DNA of 64,000 nucleotides. Origin: Puccinellia tenuiflora (Eukaryota; Streptophyta; Magnoliopsida; Poales; Poaceae). The notes below the pieces were generated by a model, which searched no databases, was not told the DNA's origin, and was given only the letters and a program-made list of their open reading frames with translations. The position numbers were made by a program, and so were the translations under genes. The stretch covers positions 272,510 through 336,509 of the forward strand of contig QRDG01001346.1 in the NCBI GenBank assembly GCA_012064385.1, read 5' to 3'. This document shows, one piece after another, positions 1 through 10,671 of this stretch (within the stretch, counting starts at the first letter, position 1; every line of letters starts with the position of its first letter).

Positions 1-3000
1 CCTCAAGAGATTCCTCGAATTTCCGAGTCTCCTCGACTCGGAGCTGCTTTTTCTCGGCAGCGCTCTTCTAGAGCTCGGTGGCTCGGCTCCGAGATAGCTC
101 TAATTCGGCTTTCAGCCGGGACACCTCCTCTTGTTCTCTTGTCAGCTCGGCTTGATGTGCAAGCTCGCGCTCCTTATGTGCGGCTGTGCCGAGGTAGCAA
201 GTGTCAGAATGAGCGAATTAATGCAAGTACAAGCGGAAGGGCAGAATATGGCTTACTCTCGATTTCCGAGATCCGCTTCTCCAATCCTTCGGCCTTGAGT
301 GCCGAATCAGACACTTGGTCCAGCTTGGCCCGGAGCAGCTTGAACTTGTTGGAAAGCACCTTGTGCTCTAGCAGCAGCTTGCGGTATATTTGTGTGCGCT
401 TGGTCATGCAAGCCTGAAAAGAAGAAATGTCAGTGTTATTAATGAAGATTCAGGCCGAGTTACCCTCACTCAACCGAGTCATCACTACTCGGCTGAGCCA
501 CAGTCACTCAACCCGAATCTCGGGGACTGGGGATAGATAATATCTACGTTAAAGAGGTAAACCGGGTGATATTTAACCGAGTTATCTCTACTCGGCACAA
601 CTTACCGCAGCTGCTTGGTCGGCCGCGAGAAGGGCAGTTTTGGCTGCAGACATCTTCTGAGCCACCAGACTCGGCCCCGCCGGATGTTCCGAGACGATTT
701 GGCCTGCTGGTGACCTCGAGCTCACTTCGCTCAGGTCGGCAGCGTTCCAGTCCGTATGGTAATGCTCAAGGGAGCCCAGACTTTGCCCGCTCGAGGTTTT
801 TAAGGGGCCAAACCCCCAATTAACTGCAGAAGTCTGGGCGCTGGTCACTGCTGTGGCCGTTCCGGATGATCCTTGGAGAACAATTTGGCACTCCGGGTTA
901 GGCGGCAGGTCCTTAGCAGCTGTGGTTTTCTCCGGAGCTTTCCCGGTTGCAGTGGAGGCTTTCCCGGCTGCAGTGAGTGCAGCCTTGTCTACTGCCGTTC
1001 TGGTCGTGCCGGGCGCGGTTCTCCTCGGTGATGGTTTCCCGGCCGTAGCGGGCGCGGGCGTTTTCTGTTTCGGTTGCTGCTGCTTCGGAGGAGATGGCCG
1101 TGGCGGTTGTGTCAGAGCGGGCTGTGGCTGCGGCTGCGGCTGCGGTATCTCTTGCTGCTGCGGTGGTGTTTGTTGCTGTTGTTGTGGCTGTGGCGGTTCT
1201 TGCGGCGGCTGACTCGGATGTTCCGAGTGTTCTGGAGCCGCAGTCTTCTCTATTTCGGGGGCCGACGAGCTGGCCCCGAGACTCATGGATATGTCGGTCG
1301 CCTCCGACTCGGTGTCTCCAGTTCCGGATCCCGGAACCATTGGAGGCACTGTCGAGCTGGTCCGTGGCGGACTCGGCAGTCTTGTGTCGTCCGGCCGAGG
1401 TGACGTCGGAGTCCTGAGGGGAACCAAGTCAGTGGGCTCGGTTGGAACCTCCAGAGGAGCGGAGCTGCAAAGTAAAACAGCAAAGTGTATTGTCAGAGGG
1501 AGAAAAGTAAATACGGTTAAGCATATAAAGTTTATGTTGGAAAAAGGGGAATCTTACCCCTTAGTGACGGGGCGCTCGCGGTGCTTCACTATGGTCTTCA
1601 CTCGTTGTTTCTTCTTCACGGGACCAGAAGCGCCGGATGTTCCAGCGCCGGCAGACGCAGCTGCTGGGCGCTTCCGAACTGCGCCCTTGGGTCCCACGGC
1701 GAGGGGCTCCACCTCGAGCACCGTGTCGTCCGCGTCAGCTGGGGGCGAGCACACCGGGTAAGCGAACGAAACCGGGAGAGGATCTTGTACCTCTAGAATT
1801 CGATAGTCGTCATCATCATTCGACCAGTCTCGGACGCGAGCCTTACCCGTGACAGGAACTGAGCCGACATCAGGGATCGGCATGTTGTCTTCATTATCCG
1901 GATCCTCCGAGTCAGCCTCGACCTGGTCTGCACCCCATTTGGAGGCGGGATCCGGTCCGTCCTCCTTCTTTTGCCGCGCGAATCTCTGAATGGTGGAAAC
2001 AGAGAAAGTTTAAGGCCAAATGTAAAAGGAGAACCGGCATAAGAGTTTACGTCGGCGGAAGGCATATGTCAATTCAAGTTACTTACCTGGGGCGGACGGT
2101 TGTTCCGGCTGTGAGGTTCTTTTCCCCACTCCCACTCCTCCGTCATCTTCGTCCGGGCTATGGCCTTGACCCGCTGCCGGATCTGGGCCTTGTTCAGCTC
2201 GACGGTGCTTATCCGGGTCGGGTCAAGAGGGCCACTCATGTGGCAAATCTTGTGGACTCGGCGCTGAAGGGCGAGACCCGGCGGCTAATGAATGTCGCCA
2301 ACAGGTCGTCAGCAGTCAACCCTTCTCCCCTGAGTTGCTCCACGACTTCGTGGATCTGGTTGACCTCAACCTCTTTGTCGGTTGGATTGTACCCCCAATT
2401 GAGTTGCGCGGTAGGGGGGCCGATGACGAAATTCGGCAGATTAATCAGGTCGACGTCGGTCGAATTCTTGACATAGAAGAAGGAGCGCTGCCATTTCTGG
2501 CATGACTCCAAACCGTTGATCCGGGGGAAGATTGAGCCGCGCCGAGGTGTGACCGTGGCGGCCCCACACTGGGTCATCATCTTGGGGGCGGCCGGGTCAG
2601 CAGGATTCGGAATAACCTGCTTCCGGAAGGAGAAATACTTGGACCATGCGCGGACGGTGGCCTTGAGACCGAGATAGCCCTCGGTGAAGGAGACGAAGGA
2701 GGATAAGGTGGTGATGGCATTTGCTGGTAAGTGATGAGGTTGGAGACCGAAACTGTCGAGGAAGTTTCGGAAGAACACGCTGGCGGGTAATCTGAATCCC
2801 CGCTCGAAGTGCGCGACGAAGACGACATATTCGCCTTCCTTGAGACTCGGCGCTGTCTCGGTGCCTGGCATTCGGCACTCTACTCCGGGCGGGATCCGTC
2901 GCGTCCGGACTAGCCAATCTAACTCGGCTCTTCCGACATCGGAACCTTCCCAGGAGGCCCGAGTGGATCCCTCCACTGTGCTTTCTTCAACCGAGTCAAT

Positions 3001-3049
3001 CACCTCGAGAGCGGCGTCGTTCGACATATTGATGAAAGGTTACCGAGAT
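1..3049 (-). pseudogene. antisense spliced gene of element A (aORF-A), gypsy-type 'transposase' family
   Basis: Read on the minus strand, translation starts at 3027 and the product resembles the Transposase_28 'putative gypsy type transposon' domain. Exons inferred from GT-AG sites and open frame are 3049-2087, 1985-1558, 1464-606 and 413 to beyond the left edge. Phases agree at every junction: CAG|GTAAGT at 2087/2086, GGG|GTAAGA at 1558/1557, GCG|GTAAGT at 606/605. Exon 1 holds the globular domain with the motifs RVKAIA and EWEWGKEP near its end. Exon 2 is acidic with a KKKQR patch, exon 3 is rich in Pro, Gln and Ala, and exon 4 starts a coiled coil. A one-base loss in a G run near 2270 shifts the frame and gives a TGA at 2236. 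A second in-frame TGA lies at 204-206. Function is unknown; it is carried by the transposon rather than being a host gene. Confidence 0.8.
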
Positions 3050-3311
3050 CTGCAAAGAAAGATTCACCAGCGGTGAGCAATGTACGCCGTAGTAAAAACA
3101 AAAAGAAAAAGGGAAGAAAATACGCGAAGATGCGAACAAGTTCTAGATCCAGAAGAGAAGCGAAGAGGAAGAAAAGAAGTGCTACGGCGGCTAATCCACC
3201 GGTGGCACACCGCAACCACGGCTGCGAGGTCACCGGCGGTGCGCGATGCGGCGCGGCGGTGAAGAAACATGAAGAACAGGGAGAAGAAACAGAGAGATTA
3301 GGAGGAGTTAC
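3050..3311 (-). other. 5'-leader intron of aORF-A
   Basis: On the minus strand a donor ACG|GTAACT sits at 3312/3311. An acceptor with a pyrimidine tract, CTTTGCAG|ATC, sits at 3050/3049, 22 bases before the start codon. The 262-bp segment between is rich in GAAG/AAGA on the plus strand and has no useful open frame. An intron in the leader is inferred from these sites only. Confidence 0.5.
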
Positions 3312-3530
3312 CGTGGTACTGCGGCGTACGGCGGCGAGATCTTGCTGGCTGCGAGTCGGTGGCGTTGGTCTCCGGCGGCGCGTCGGCGTGTGACGGCGTT
3401 GGTCGCCGGTGGCGCGTCGGCGTGCGGCGGCGGCATGAGCGGTGCTGCGTGCACTGGAGAGCGAGGAGAGCGAGGAGGCAAGGAAGAAGAGAAGTGAATG
3501 CGAAGGGGGGAAAAGATTTGCCCTGCTCCC

Positions 3531-3543
3531 CCTATTTATTTAC
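3531..3543 (-). promoter_or_regulatory. TATA-like box for aORF-A
   Basis: On the minus strand GTAAATAAATAGG is followed by a GC-rich leader, about 500 bp upstream of the start codon at 3027 and 220 bp upstream of the leader intron donor. It is the only AT-rich TATA-like string in an otherwise GC-rich stretch (3100-3600), which fits a core promoter driving transcription against the element's own genes. Confidence 0.5.
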
Positions 3544-4095
3544 GGCGGAGGAGATCGTGGGTGCGCGATTTGCTGCGCACGATCCTGTAACGGACGGGAA
3601 GTTACCGCCCCACGATCTCCGTCATGATTTCTTCAGCGGCTTAACTGCCGCACGATCGGCCACACGATGGGTCACAGGAGGCCAACGGTCTAAGGGTGGT
3701 ACACACGATCGGGGTAAGACCCGAGGCAACGCACGGCGGAGTGGTCAAGGGTACACTCAAGTGCTTACGTGGGCACAGCACCCGAAACGACCGGCATCAC
3801 ACAGGTGGCACGCATGCCTGTGGCACGTCCATCCGTGCATAGAGACCGAGGCGTCAAGCAGAGATGCTCTGCCATGTAGTGAACCGATGACTCGGAGGAG
3901 CTAAGGGGTTTTCCCCGTAAGTCGGAATGATCCGACATAAGAGGAGATACCATGTTGGGATGCAAAGTGCTTTCTGACATATGAATTTCGCCGACACGTG
4001 TTATGTCGGAGGTCAACTAAGGATGCTGGATTTCGGGTAAACCTGCCGTGGCCCTTCATCCGAGGCTGCAGGACCGCGCCAGCTTCGGGGACTAA
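3544..4095 (+). other. non-coding stretch between antisense promoter and 3' LTR of A
   Basis: No credible reading frame. It should hold the upstream promoter elements of the antisense gene and the polypurine tract of the retrotransposon. The purine-rich run CTTCGGGGAC at 4083-4092 lies just before the LTR start, a weak match to a polypurine tract. Copies of CCGACATA begin at 3932. Confidence 0.5.
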
Positions 4096-4259
4096 TGTCG
4101 GGGGGCAACCCCCGGATATGGGCGAGATGCCGATATAAGGGTTGACTCGGAGTTGACCGGATCACTGAAACCGACATAACTGTACCGACATACTCAGGGT
4201 TGACCGGATCAAGACTAACCGACATATCGGTATGTCGGTTCATGCATGTTATATGTCGG
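3932..4259. repeat. dispersed CCGACATA / TATGTCGG motifs, with a palindrome
   Basis: The octamer CCGACATA or its complement recurs about eight times across the LTR start, for example at 3932, near 4003, 4170 and 4186, and near 4250. At 4218-4239 two copies face each other: ACCGACATA, spacer TCGG, TATGTCGGT. The same CCGACATA string occurs in each unit of the U3 array of the related solo LTR (9206-11015). Confidence 0.7.
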
Positions 4260-4983
4260 ATCTTCCTTTGATTCTTCTTGTGTGCAGGGAAGGCAAAACC
4301 GAGTTACAAAGAATTCGGCATGCCTATGCCGGATAAGGAGGATACCTCGGACCGTGGTCAAGGCTCACGTCTTGTCCCTACAATCACGGGGCAGGTGCCG
4401 AGCCACTTGCACGATGGGACGAGGCCACTTGACCAGAGTGATAGACCTCCATGCCGCTGACCGAAGCGGTACCAGGGAGCAGTGCGCTGGAGGAGATGGA
4501 TGGGACGCGCCACGCCGCGGTGACGGAGGCAGTCAGAGGACCGGACGTGGCCACAGTGCGGGCTACGCCAGCACTGACGTCAGCCCTACACTTGTGCCCT
4601 GGGCTTCCCTTTATAAGGAGCACCAGGGGCTCCTCTTGCACGGACGGATACTTGCCTCACGCATACGCTCTTAAGCCTTTATTTCGTAGCCAGTAGAAAA
4701 CCAGAAAGTTGCCCCGAGACCCGGTAGAAGCCTAGATCGTGCTGTTCTTCCATCACAGCTCAAGGAGCAAGCTTGTAAATCATTGGTAGTCCATATATAA
4801 AGATCAGATAGGCAGGAGTAGGGGTGTTATCTCCTCACGAGAGCCCCGAACCTGGGTAAACCGCGTGTGTTGTGTTCTTTGTGTGCGTGTTCGTGCGCAC
4901 AAGCCCTCCCCGGGTGCCTCCAGCGTCCATCGGCCCCACAACTCAAGCCATCCTATGGCATCTGCCGTGACACCACCACGACA
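4096..4983 (+). repeat. 3' LTR of element A (888 bp)
   Basis: Starts TGTCGGGGGGCAACCC and ends ACCACCACGACA, with the standard TG...CA ends. It contains a TATA box near 4612 and, downstream, a segment that is nearly the same as the last part of the solo LTR ending at 11015 (GAACCTGGGTAAA, GTGCGTGTTCGTGCGC, CATCTGCCGTGACACC). The U3 lacks the large minisatellite of that relative. The target duplication is expected to be CCGAC (4984-4988) but cannot be tested because the other end is outside the window. Confidence 0.85.
4575..4618 (+). promoter_or_regulatory. core promoter of the element A LTR: CRE-like palindrome plus TATA box
   Basis: TATAAGG starts at 4612 within CCCTTTATAAGGAGC, in the place expected for the U3/R boundary; the related solo LTR has the same box at 10665. 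The palindrome TGACGTCA lies 30 bp upstream at 4575-4582. It is the classical core recognised by plant bZIP (TGA/CREB-like) factors. That it is used here is an inference. Confidence 0.65.
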
Positions 4984-6167
4984 CCGACGGGGCGGCCAGG
5001 ACCGGCGCGTGGTGGCGGTGGTTGGCGGCATGGCCGTGCACCGTGGCGGCGCTGCCGTGCCCTAGGGCACGAACGAACTAGCCCTACGGAGACTACGCAT
5101 CACGGGCTACCCAAAGGTGGTGGCGCCACCGGTTATTGGTCGCCAGAGCGACGTTTACGTCGGCGACAGGCGGCGGCCGGAGACGGGCTACGGCGCCTCG
5201 ACGCGCTAGGGTAAGAGGAGGAGGAACACGGTGTCCGGGAGGTAGCTCAGCTCACCCTCGTAGCGTGCAGGTGCTCGTCGGTGAAGGGGAAGGGCTGGTG
5301 CGGCGGCAATTCACGGTGGCCGGTGGCGGCAGCGTCGGAGAAGACGAAGATGAACGCGTCGATCTAGGGCGTCCCGGCCCGATTGCCTGGAGGAGGAGGA
5401 AGAGGAGAAGGAGGCCGAGCTTTTGCCCCAGCTCGATCTGCTCCGGGAGGCCTGTGTCGTCGGCAGCGAGTGGCGGCGTCTCGGTCAGTGCACGACCATG
5501 GCGCCTTAGGTTTAGGGTTTGGCTGCAGGGGGAAAAAGGAGGGGGAGGAGGAGCAGCTCGTCGAGGGAAGCCTCCTTATCCTCCATGGGGCCAGGGGAGC
5601 GAGGGAGCCGCGACGGTGGCGACGGGGTTCGTCGGCAACGGTGGCGGGAGGACGCGGTCACTACAGCGCGGAGGAGATGAACATTTTGCGGATAACCCCC
5701 TGCCTACCTTTTTCTTTTCTGTTTTTATTTCTTTAATTGAAACAGCAGCACTTTCTATTTTAATTGAGGCCTTTAACTATTTTTAAAAATTATGGAAAAA
5801 TTCACAGAGCCATAATATATTATTTGGAATCTGTGGTAAAATTTGCAGCCCATTTGGAAAGTATTTCATGTGTTAACATTTCAGAGTTTGCTCTCTTATA
5901 TTTTGGCTTTAATTAAATATTTGAATTTGTAATTGCATTAATATTTGCCACAAACATATTTGTAGTAGTTAGAACTTCCTGGACAAATATGTTTAGTTGC
6001 TTTGCAATTTTGTTCACCATTCACATCATCACATTTGGTTTCTCAATTGTTGCTCCCTTATTATTTCATGTGATGCAAGTATGATGAGGAATGCTATGAT
6101 GCAATTTGAGATGCAAAAAGTGAAAATTTTACTCATATTTTCTGGTACCAAAAGTGGGGCTGTTATA
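4984..6167 (-). repeat. LTR-like sequence, minus orientation, host of element A
   Basis: The right edge reads GGGGCTGTTATA, which on the minus strand resembles a common Gypsy LTR start of the TGTAACAGCCCCAC type. To its right G3 pol resumes directly. Inside, the minus strand shows a long AT-rich part (5700-6160) followed by a GC-rich leader-like part (5000-5690), the same layout as the minus-strand LTR ending at 32591. Element A inserted into it at 4983/4984. Open frames in the GC-rich half run in several frames and look like chance. The left end is outside the window. Confidence 0.5.
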
Positions 6168-6512
6168 GAGTTGGCACAGACTATAGGTTCTTCTGGAACC
6201 TGCTGGTTCCTCTCCATCTTGTTGGCATACCCGGTTGGGTATTCTCCCGTCAGTAGGTCCTTTTGCGAAGTCACCCTGCCACAAGACTCACCTGTTAGTT
6301 GCACTTGACAAGTTTACCAAGTGGATTGAAGTTGAGCCAGTAAGCCGAGTTGATGCATCATCGGCTGCCCGATTCGTCAAAAAGATAGCAACGCATTTTG
6401 GGTACCCACATAGTATCATAACAGACAATGGGACCAACTTATCAATTGGAGAGATGGCTAAGTTCTGTGGAGACAACAACATCCGACTCGACCTAGCTTC
6501 AGTTGCACACCC
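6168..6512 (+). pseudogene. integrase core of G3 pol, part 1
   Basis: The clear reading frame runs from about 6236. It shows the Gypsy integrase core: a WG-like start (GILPSVGPFA), then HLLVALDKFTKW with the first catalytic Asp, then a conserved stretch ending HFGYPHSIITDNGTNL with the second catalytic Asp. The stretch before 6236 still aligns in part with the region before the core, but is frameshifted. Translation is cut at Val-Ala-His-Pro by the solo LTR at 6513. It is a dead fragment of a normally 1000+ residue polyprotein. Confidence 0.85.
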
Positions 6513-8037
6513 AGATGCATGTAAAATGCATACATGAAGTTTGCATTATAATACTCATATTCCAATCATATTTGAATCATATAAGGGTTATATCATTGTT
6601 TTATAATGATTTTGGAAAGATTTCACAGTTTTCCTATTTTTCTGGAATTAACCCTGCACTGGCAGAAAACCCTATTTTCTATATTTTGATGTTTCAGGGA
6701 CCCAAACGACGTCCAATTGACCTAAAAATTTACGAGGATCATTTTTTGGAAGGAAGAAAGCGTAGGATCAAAGGAGGTGAAAAAGTAGAGGCCCAAAGAC
6801 CGAAAGAGGGTGGCCCACGTGGCCAGGCCGCGTGGGACCACTCATCTGGGCCCTCGTGGCTCCGTTGCCGTCGATCTTTCTTCCAGAGGCTTCATCTTGA
6901 CGTAAAAACAACTATAAAAATAGTCTCCCGACGCCTTTCGGAGGGGAGGCCGCCGAGAAGCACAAAACCACGAAACAGAAGACCTGGAGCTGCAGATTGG
7001 ATGGGGAAAACTCCGGCGGGGCGCTGCCGGGGTGGTCTCCATCTTCTCCAACGACTTCTCCATCGTCTCCATGATGAAGAGGGAGTAGTCCACCCCCTGG
7101 ACTTTGGGTTTGTGGTGGTAACTTGATCCAATCTCTCTATGTGTGATCATTGTTGAAGTCCATATGATGTGCCTTGCATAAGTATGGATCTATCTATGTA
7201 ATTCCTATGGTGGATATTGTGGTGAGAGATGATATTTGTTATGCATTTACTGTTGTGTTGGAGCTTTTATGACTTGTCATACTTTTGGGGATATTCTATG
7301 ATGCATGTGATGGTTTGATTTATGCATAATGCCTTGTTTATCCATGTCATGAGGTGATTGACATCACCAAGTGTAGATAGATGAGAGAGATGTGGTCATG
7401 CACACGAAATATGAATCATTGCACTAGTGTTTAGAATATTTTCCATTAAGAAGTATGAAGTATGTAGGTACGGGATGGCCGATGTGACAACGGCATATGT
7501 ATTGAGTGACACAATACAGCCCAACATCCTTTATCTGGGGGTAAAAAGGAGGAAGTAAGATGTGGGAGTGACAGCCAACCACGCTAGCCTTACGAGGGGT
7601 GACCTAGCAACACAAATGATTATTTTCTTTCAACTATGTGTCTTAGGACATTTAGCCGTCATAGAAGCTACCATTAAAGCATGAAAATTGTGTGTACTTT
7701 TTTTTATCTATAACATGATAATCACCATAGATGGGAAAGAGAGGATTAAGTGAACCCATGAACCCATGTCCATTGTTCCTATAAGAGAAAACCTTTGTCT
7801 TGTCCTCTTGCATTGAAGAGGATTGGGACACTTTTACATTCTTGTTTTGTTACATTAAACTTCCATCCATTAAATCAACCATCTTGTTCCTTAAACTTGT
7901 TTAGCACATAATCAACTAAAACTTGTGACATTTTAGTTGTAGGGAATAGATAAATTTTCCTTCTTGCTCCTGCGGATCGATACCCTACTTCCACATTGAA
8001 AGGTGCTACAGTGATCCCCTGCTCTTGGGGGTTATCA
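6513..8037 (+). repeat. solo LTR (1525 bp) in the G3 integrase
   Basis: Flanked by the 5-bp duplication CACCC (6508-6512 and 8038-8042), and the integrase frame resumes exactly behind the second copy. It ends GGGGGTTATCA. The first two bases are AG, where the related LTR at 26786 has TG, so the end has mutated. The first 600 bp are over 90% alike between the two LTRs by eye, including a GACCCAAACGACGTCC block and a plant-like TATA segment, CTATAAAAATAGTC, near 6911. No internal region remains, so it is a solo LTR formed by LTR-LTR recombination. Reading frames in it are chance. Confidence 0.85.
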
Positions 8038-8042
8038 CACCC

Positions 8043-8597
8043 CCAGTCCAATGGGCAGGCACTGCATGCAAACCAACAGTTGCTTAGAGGGATCAAGCCA
8101 AGACTCTGAGTTCCCTTACTTCGAGCTGCCTGGTGTTGGGTCGAGGAGTTACCAGCTGTTATTTGGAGCATAAGGACGACTCCTAACACATCAACATCCT
8201 TCACGCCGTTCTTCATGGTCTACGGAGCAGAAGTTGTCTTGCCAAGGAACTTGCTGCACGATTCACCACGGGTCGCCAATTATGTTGAGACAGAGAATGA
8301 GCTCGCTTGACAAGACTCGATGGACGCACTGGAAGAAGCAAGGGAGTTAGCCCTCGAAATATCTGCAATATACCAGCATGACTTACGATGATATCATGCT
8401 CACAGAATTAAGACTCGGACTTTCCAAGAGGGGGACTTAGTGCTTCGCCTAGTCCAAAGCAAGGAAGGGATGCACAAGTTATCACCGCCCTGGGAAGGAC
8501 CGTTTGTGATCAGTAAGAACTTGCACAACGGATCTTATTATCTCATTGATATACGAGAAGAAGAAAGGGAGGGTGCAGGAGCTGACACAGCTCACAC
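8043..8597 (+). pseudogene. integrase C-terminal region of G3 pol, part 2
   Basis: Continues from HPQSNGQ through an ELPAVIWSIRTTPN block, then FFMVYGAEVVLP, and into the C-terminal domain with LVQSKEGMHKLSPPWEGPF, typical of Gypsy polyproteins. The usual catalytic Glu context (NGQVERAN in relatives) reads NGQALHAN here, so the third DDE residue is gone. A TGA interrupts the frame at 8107-8109. The frame is broken at 8597 by E2 and finishes at 19718. Confidence 0.85.
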
Positions 8598-9285
8598 TGT
8601 CGGCACAGTGGAAACTAGGGTACCACGGGCCGGCCTACCAGGGCCCACAAGATTCTTCAGAAGATTTCGCTAAGGACCAGGCTCTGCTAGCCTGGCGAGC
8701 CTCGCGAGGGTTTTTTCCCTCGCGAGGGACCTCTCCTCCTCGCCAAGGGTCTTTCCCTCGGCGAGGGACCTCTCCTCGAGAGGGCATCTCGGATGCCACC
8801 TGCAAATTCTGCTAAGGACCAAGCCGAAAGGCTTGGTGAGGCCTTTTGCCTCGCGAGGCTTCCTTCCTCTCAAAGCCAGCTCTGTCTCCGCGGCAGAGCG
8901 CACATGGGCTCTGCACCCTCCGCAGAGTGATGACCGCGCCAGTGCGCGGTGACGGCAGCGCCACAGTTGCCATTCTTGTGTATAAAGGAGTCAACAAAGC
9001 TGCACCAAGCAAAGGAGCCCCAAGAATTGCCACTTTGGTGATAAGCGAACCGTCCGCAGCTACCCTCCAAGGACGACGTCACCGTGGGACACATCCCGCC
9101 CCAGCAGCGCCAGCCCACCGTCCTGTTTGGACGGTGGATTTTCCAGCTTTGGTGACGCCGCCCCTGCCGTGGACCGCGTCCATGGACTTTACCTTTATGG
9201 TGGACTGTCGGGGATGTAACCCCGGGTACCCAGAGTTGGTGGATTTTCATGCGAGACCCAGGTATGCCTGGCGGTACTATTGACC

Positions 9286-10395
9286 CGGGTTGGCACTGTT
9301 CATCCCCGGTACTGTTCACCCGGCACTGTTCATCCGACATAACTCGGAGGTACATCGTCCCGACCGACATACAAGACCCGGGTTGGCACTGTTCATCCCC
9401 GGTACTGTTCATCCCCGGTACTGTTCACCCGGCACTGTTCATCCGACATAACTCGGAGGTATACCCGTCCCGACCGACATACAAGACCCGGGGTGGCACT
9501 GTTCATCCCGGTACTGTTCATCCCGGTACTGTTCACCCGGCACTGTTCATCCGACATAACTCGGAGGTACACCGTCCCGACCGACATACAAGACCCGGGG
9601 TGGCACTGTTCATCCCCGGTACTGTTCATCCCGGTACTGTTCACCCGGCACTGTTCATCCGACATAACTCGGAGGTACATCGTCCCGACCGACATACAAG
9701 ACCCGGGTGGCACTGTTCATCCCCGGTACTGTTCATCTCGGTACTGTTCACCCGGCACTGTTCATCCGACATAACTCGGAGGTACATCGTCCCGACCGAC
9801 ATACAAGACCCGGGTTGGCACTGTTCATCCCCGGTACTGTTCATCCCCATAACTCGGAGGTACATCGTCCCGACCGACATACAAGACCCGGGTGGCACTG
9901 TTCATCCCCGGTACTGTTCATCTCGGTACTGTTCACCCGGCACTGTTCATCCGACATAACTCGGAGGTACATCGTCCCGACCAACATACAAGACCCGGGT
10001 TGGCACTGTTCATCCCCGGTACTGTTCATCCCGGTACTGTTCACCCGGCACTGTTCATCCGACATAACTCGGAGGTACATCGTCCCGACCGACATACAAG
10101 ACCCGGGTTGGCACTGTTCATCCCCGGTACTGTTCACCCGGCACTGTTCATCCGACATAACTCGGAGGTATACCGTCCCGACCGACATACAAGACCCGGG
10201 GTGGCACTGTTCATCCCCGGTACTGTTCATCCCGGTACTGTTCACCCGGCACTGTTCATCCGACATAACTCGGAGGTATATCGTCCCCCGACCGACATAC
10301 AAGACCCGGGGTGGCACTGTTCATCCTCGGTACTGTTCATCAGGACACTGTTCATCCGAACACTGTTCATCCGACATACCTCGGAGGCATATCGT
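9286..10395 (+). repeat. U3 minisatellite, about 107-bp unit, ten copies
   Basis: The landmark GACATACAAGACCCGGG (one copy AACATACAAG) occurs at 9366, 9476, 9583, 9691, 9798, 9876, 9983, 10091, 10184 and 10294. Most spacings are 107-110, with two short units of 78 and 93. Each unit contains several shorter repeats of the type GGTACTGTTCATCC and one CCGACATAACTCGGAGG block, so the array is hierarchical. It lies wholly upstream of the TATA box at 10665. Long open frames on both strands here are repeat artefacts. Confidence 0.93.
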
Positions 10396-10664
10396 TCCGG
10401 CTCCTATCTCTACTTCGACCGGATCATCTCCAGCATCTCCAAGTCAAGCATACTACACCGACATATATAAATATCTGCTGCCACTTCTTGAGGATAAGAA
10501 CAAAGGACAACATGGCGAGGCAAAGGACAGTGCAGCGTGGCTACAGCGCGGGCCGTGACGCTCCAGCAGTATGATAAGACCCCAGTAGTCATTTCAGCTA
10601 CAGTGTGTACGGTGTACAGTATACGTTGTCTCCTTGTCTACTCCTTGTCCCCTGGGCTTCCCTT

Positions 10665-10671
10665 TATAAGA
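10665..10671 (+). promoter_or_regulatory. TATA box of the nested solo LTR
   Basis: TATAAGA in CCCTTTATAAGAAGC, aligned with the TATA box of the element A LTR (4612), and followed by the same downstream blocks. It lies about 270 bp downstream of the minisatellite, so the repeats occupy the enhancer position. Confidence 0.6.

Larger units (their letters stand above)
1..4983 (+). mobile_element. Gypsy-type LTR retrotransposon A, right part only
   Basis: This is the 3' portion of a Ty3/Gypsy element whose gag and pol lie outside the window. In order it holds an antisense spliced gene (1-3049, minus), that gene's promoter and 5' leader, a purine-rich stretch and one LTR (4096-4983). The order pol, antisense gene, 3' LTR is known from Tat/RIRE2/Grande-like grass Gypsy elements, and E2 in this window shows it complete. 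The LTR starts TGTCGGGG and ends CACGACA. Its last 180 bp or so match the end of the solo LTR at 9206-11015, so both belong to one family. The lineage is inferred from layout, since no reverse transcriptase is visible. Confidence 0.85.

Noticed and set aside
853..1417. Plus-strand Cys/Gly/Ala-rich and Leu-rich frames.
   Set aside because: Shadows of the Gln/Pro-rich exon of the antisense gene on the minus strand, whose splice phases are consistent.
588..1427. Poly-Gln/Pro frame as an independent host transcription factor.
   Set aside because: Splice phases join it to the upstream gypsy-type exons and the coiled-coil exon of the same transposon gene.
9286..10395. Regular repeats that might suggest a CRISPR array.
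   Set aside because: Units are contiguous and similar over their whole length with no unique spacers, and the sequence is plant LTR DNA.
9249..10574. Long open reading frames on both strands (up to 283 codons) rich in CSSPVLF / GTVHPG / NSTGDEQC repeats.
   Set aside because: They are translations of the U3 minisatellite. The unit is not a multiple of three, so the frame rotates, and several frames on both strands are open at once.
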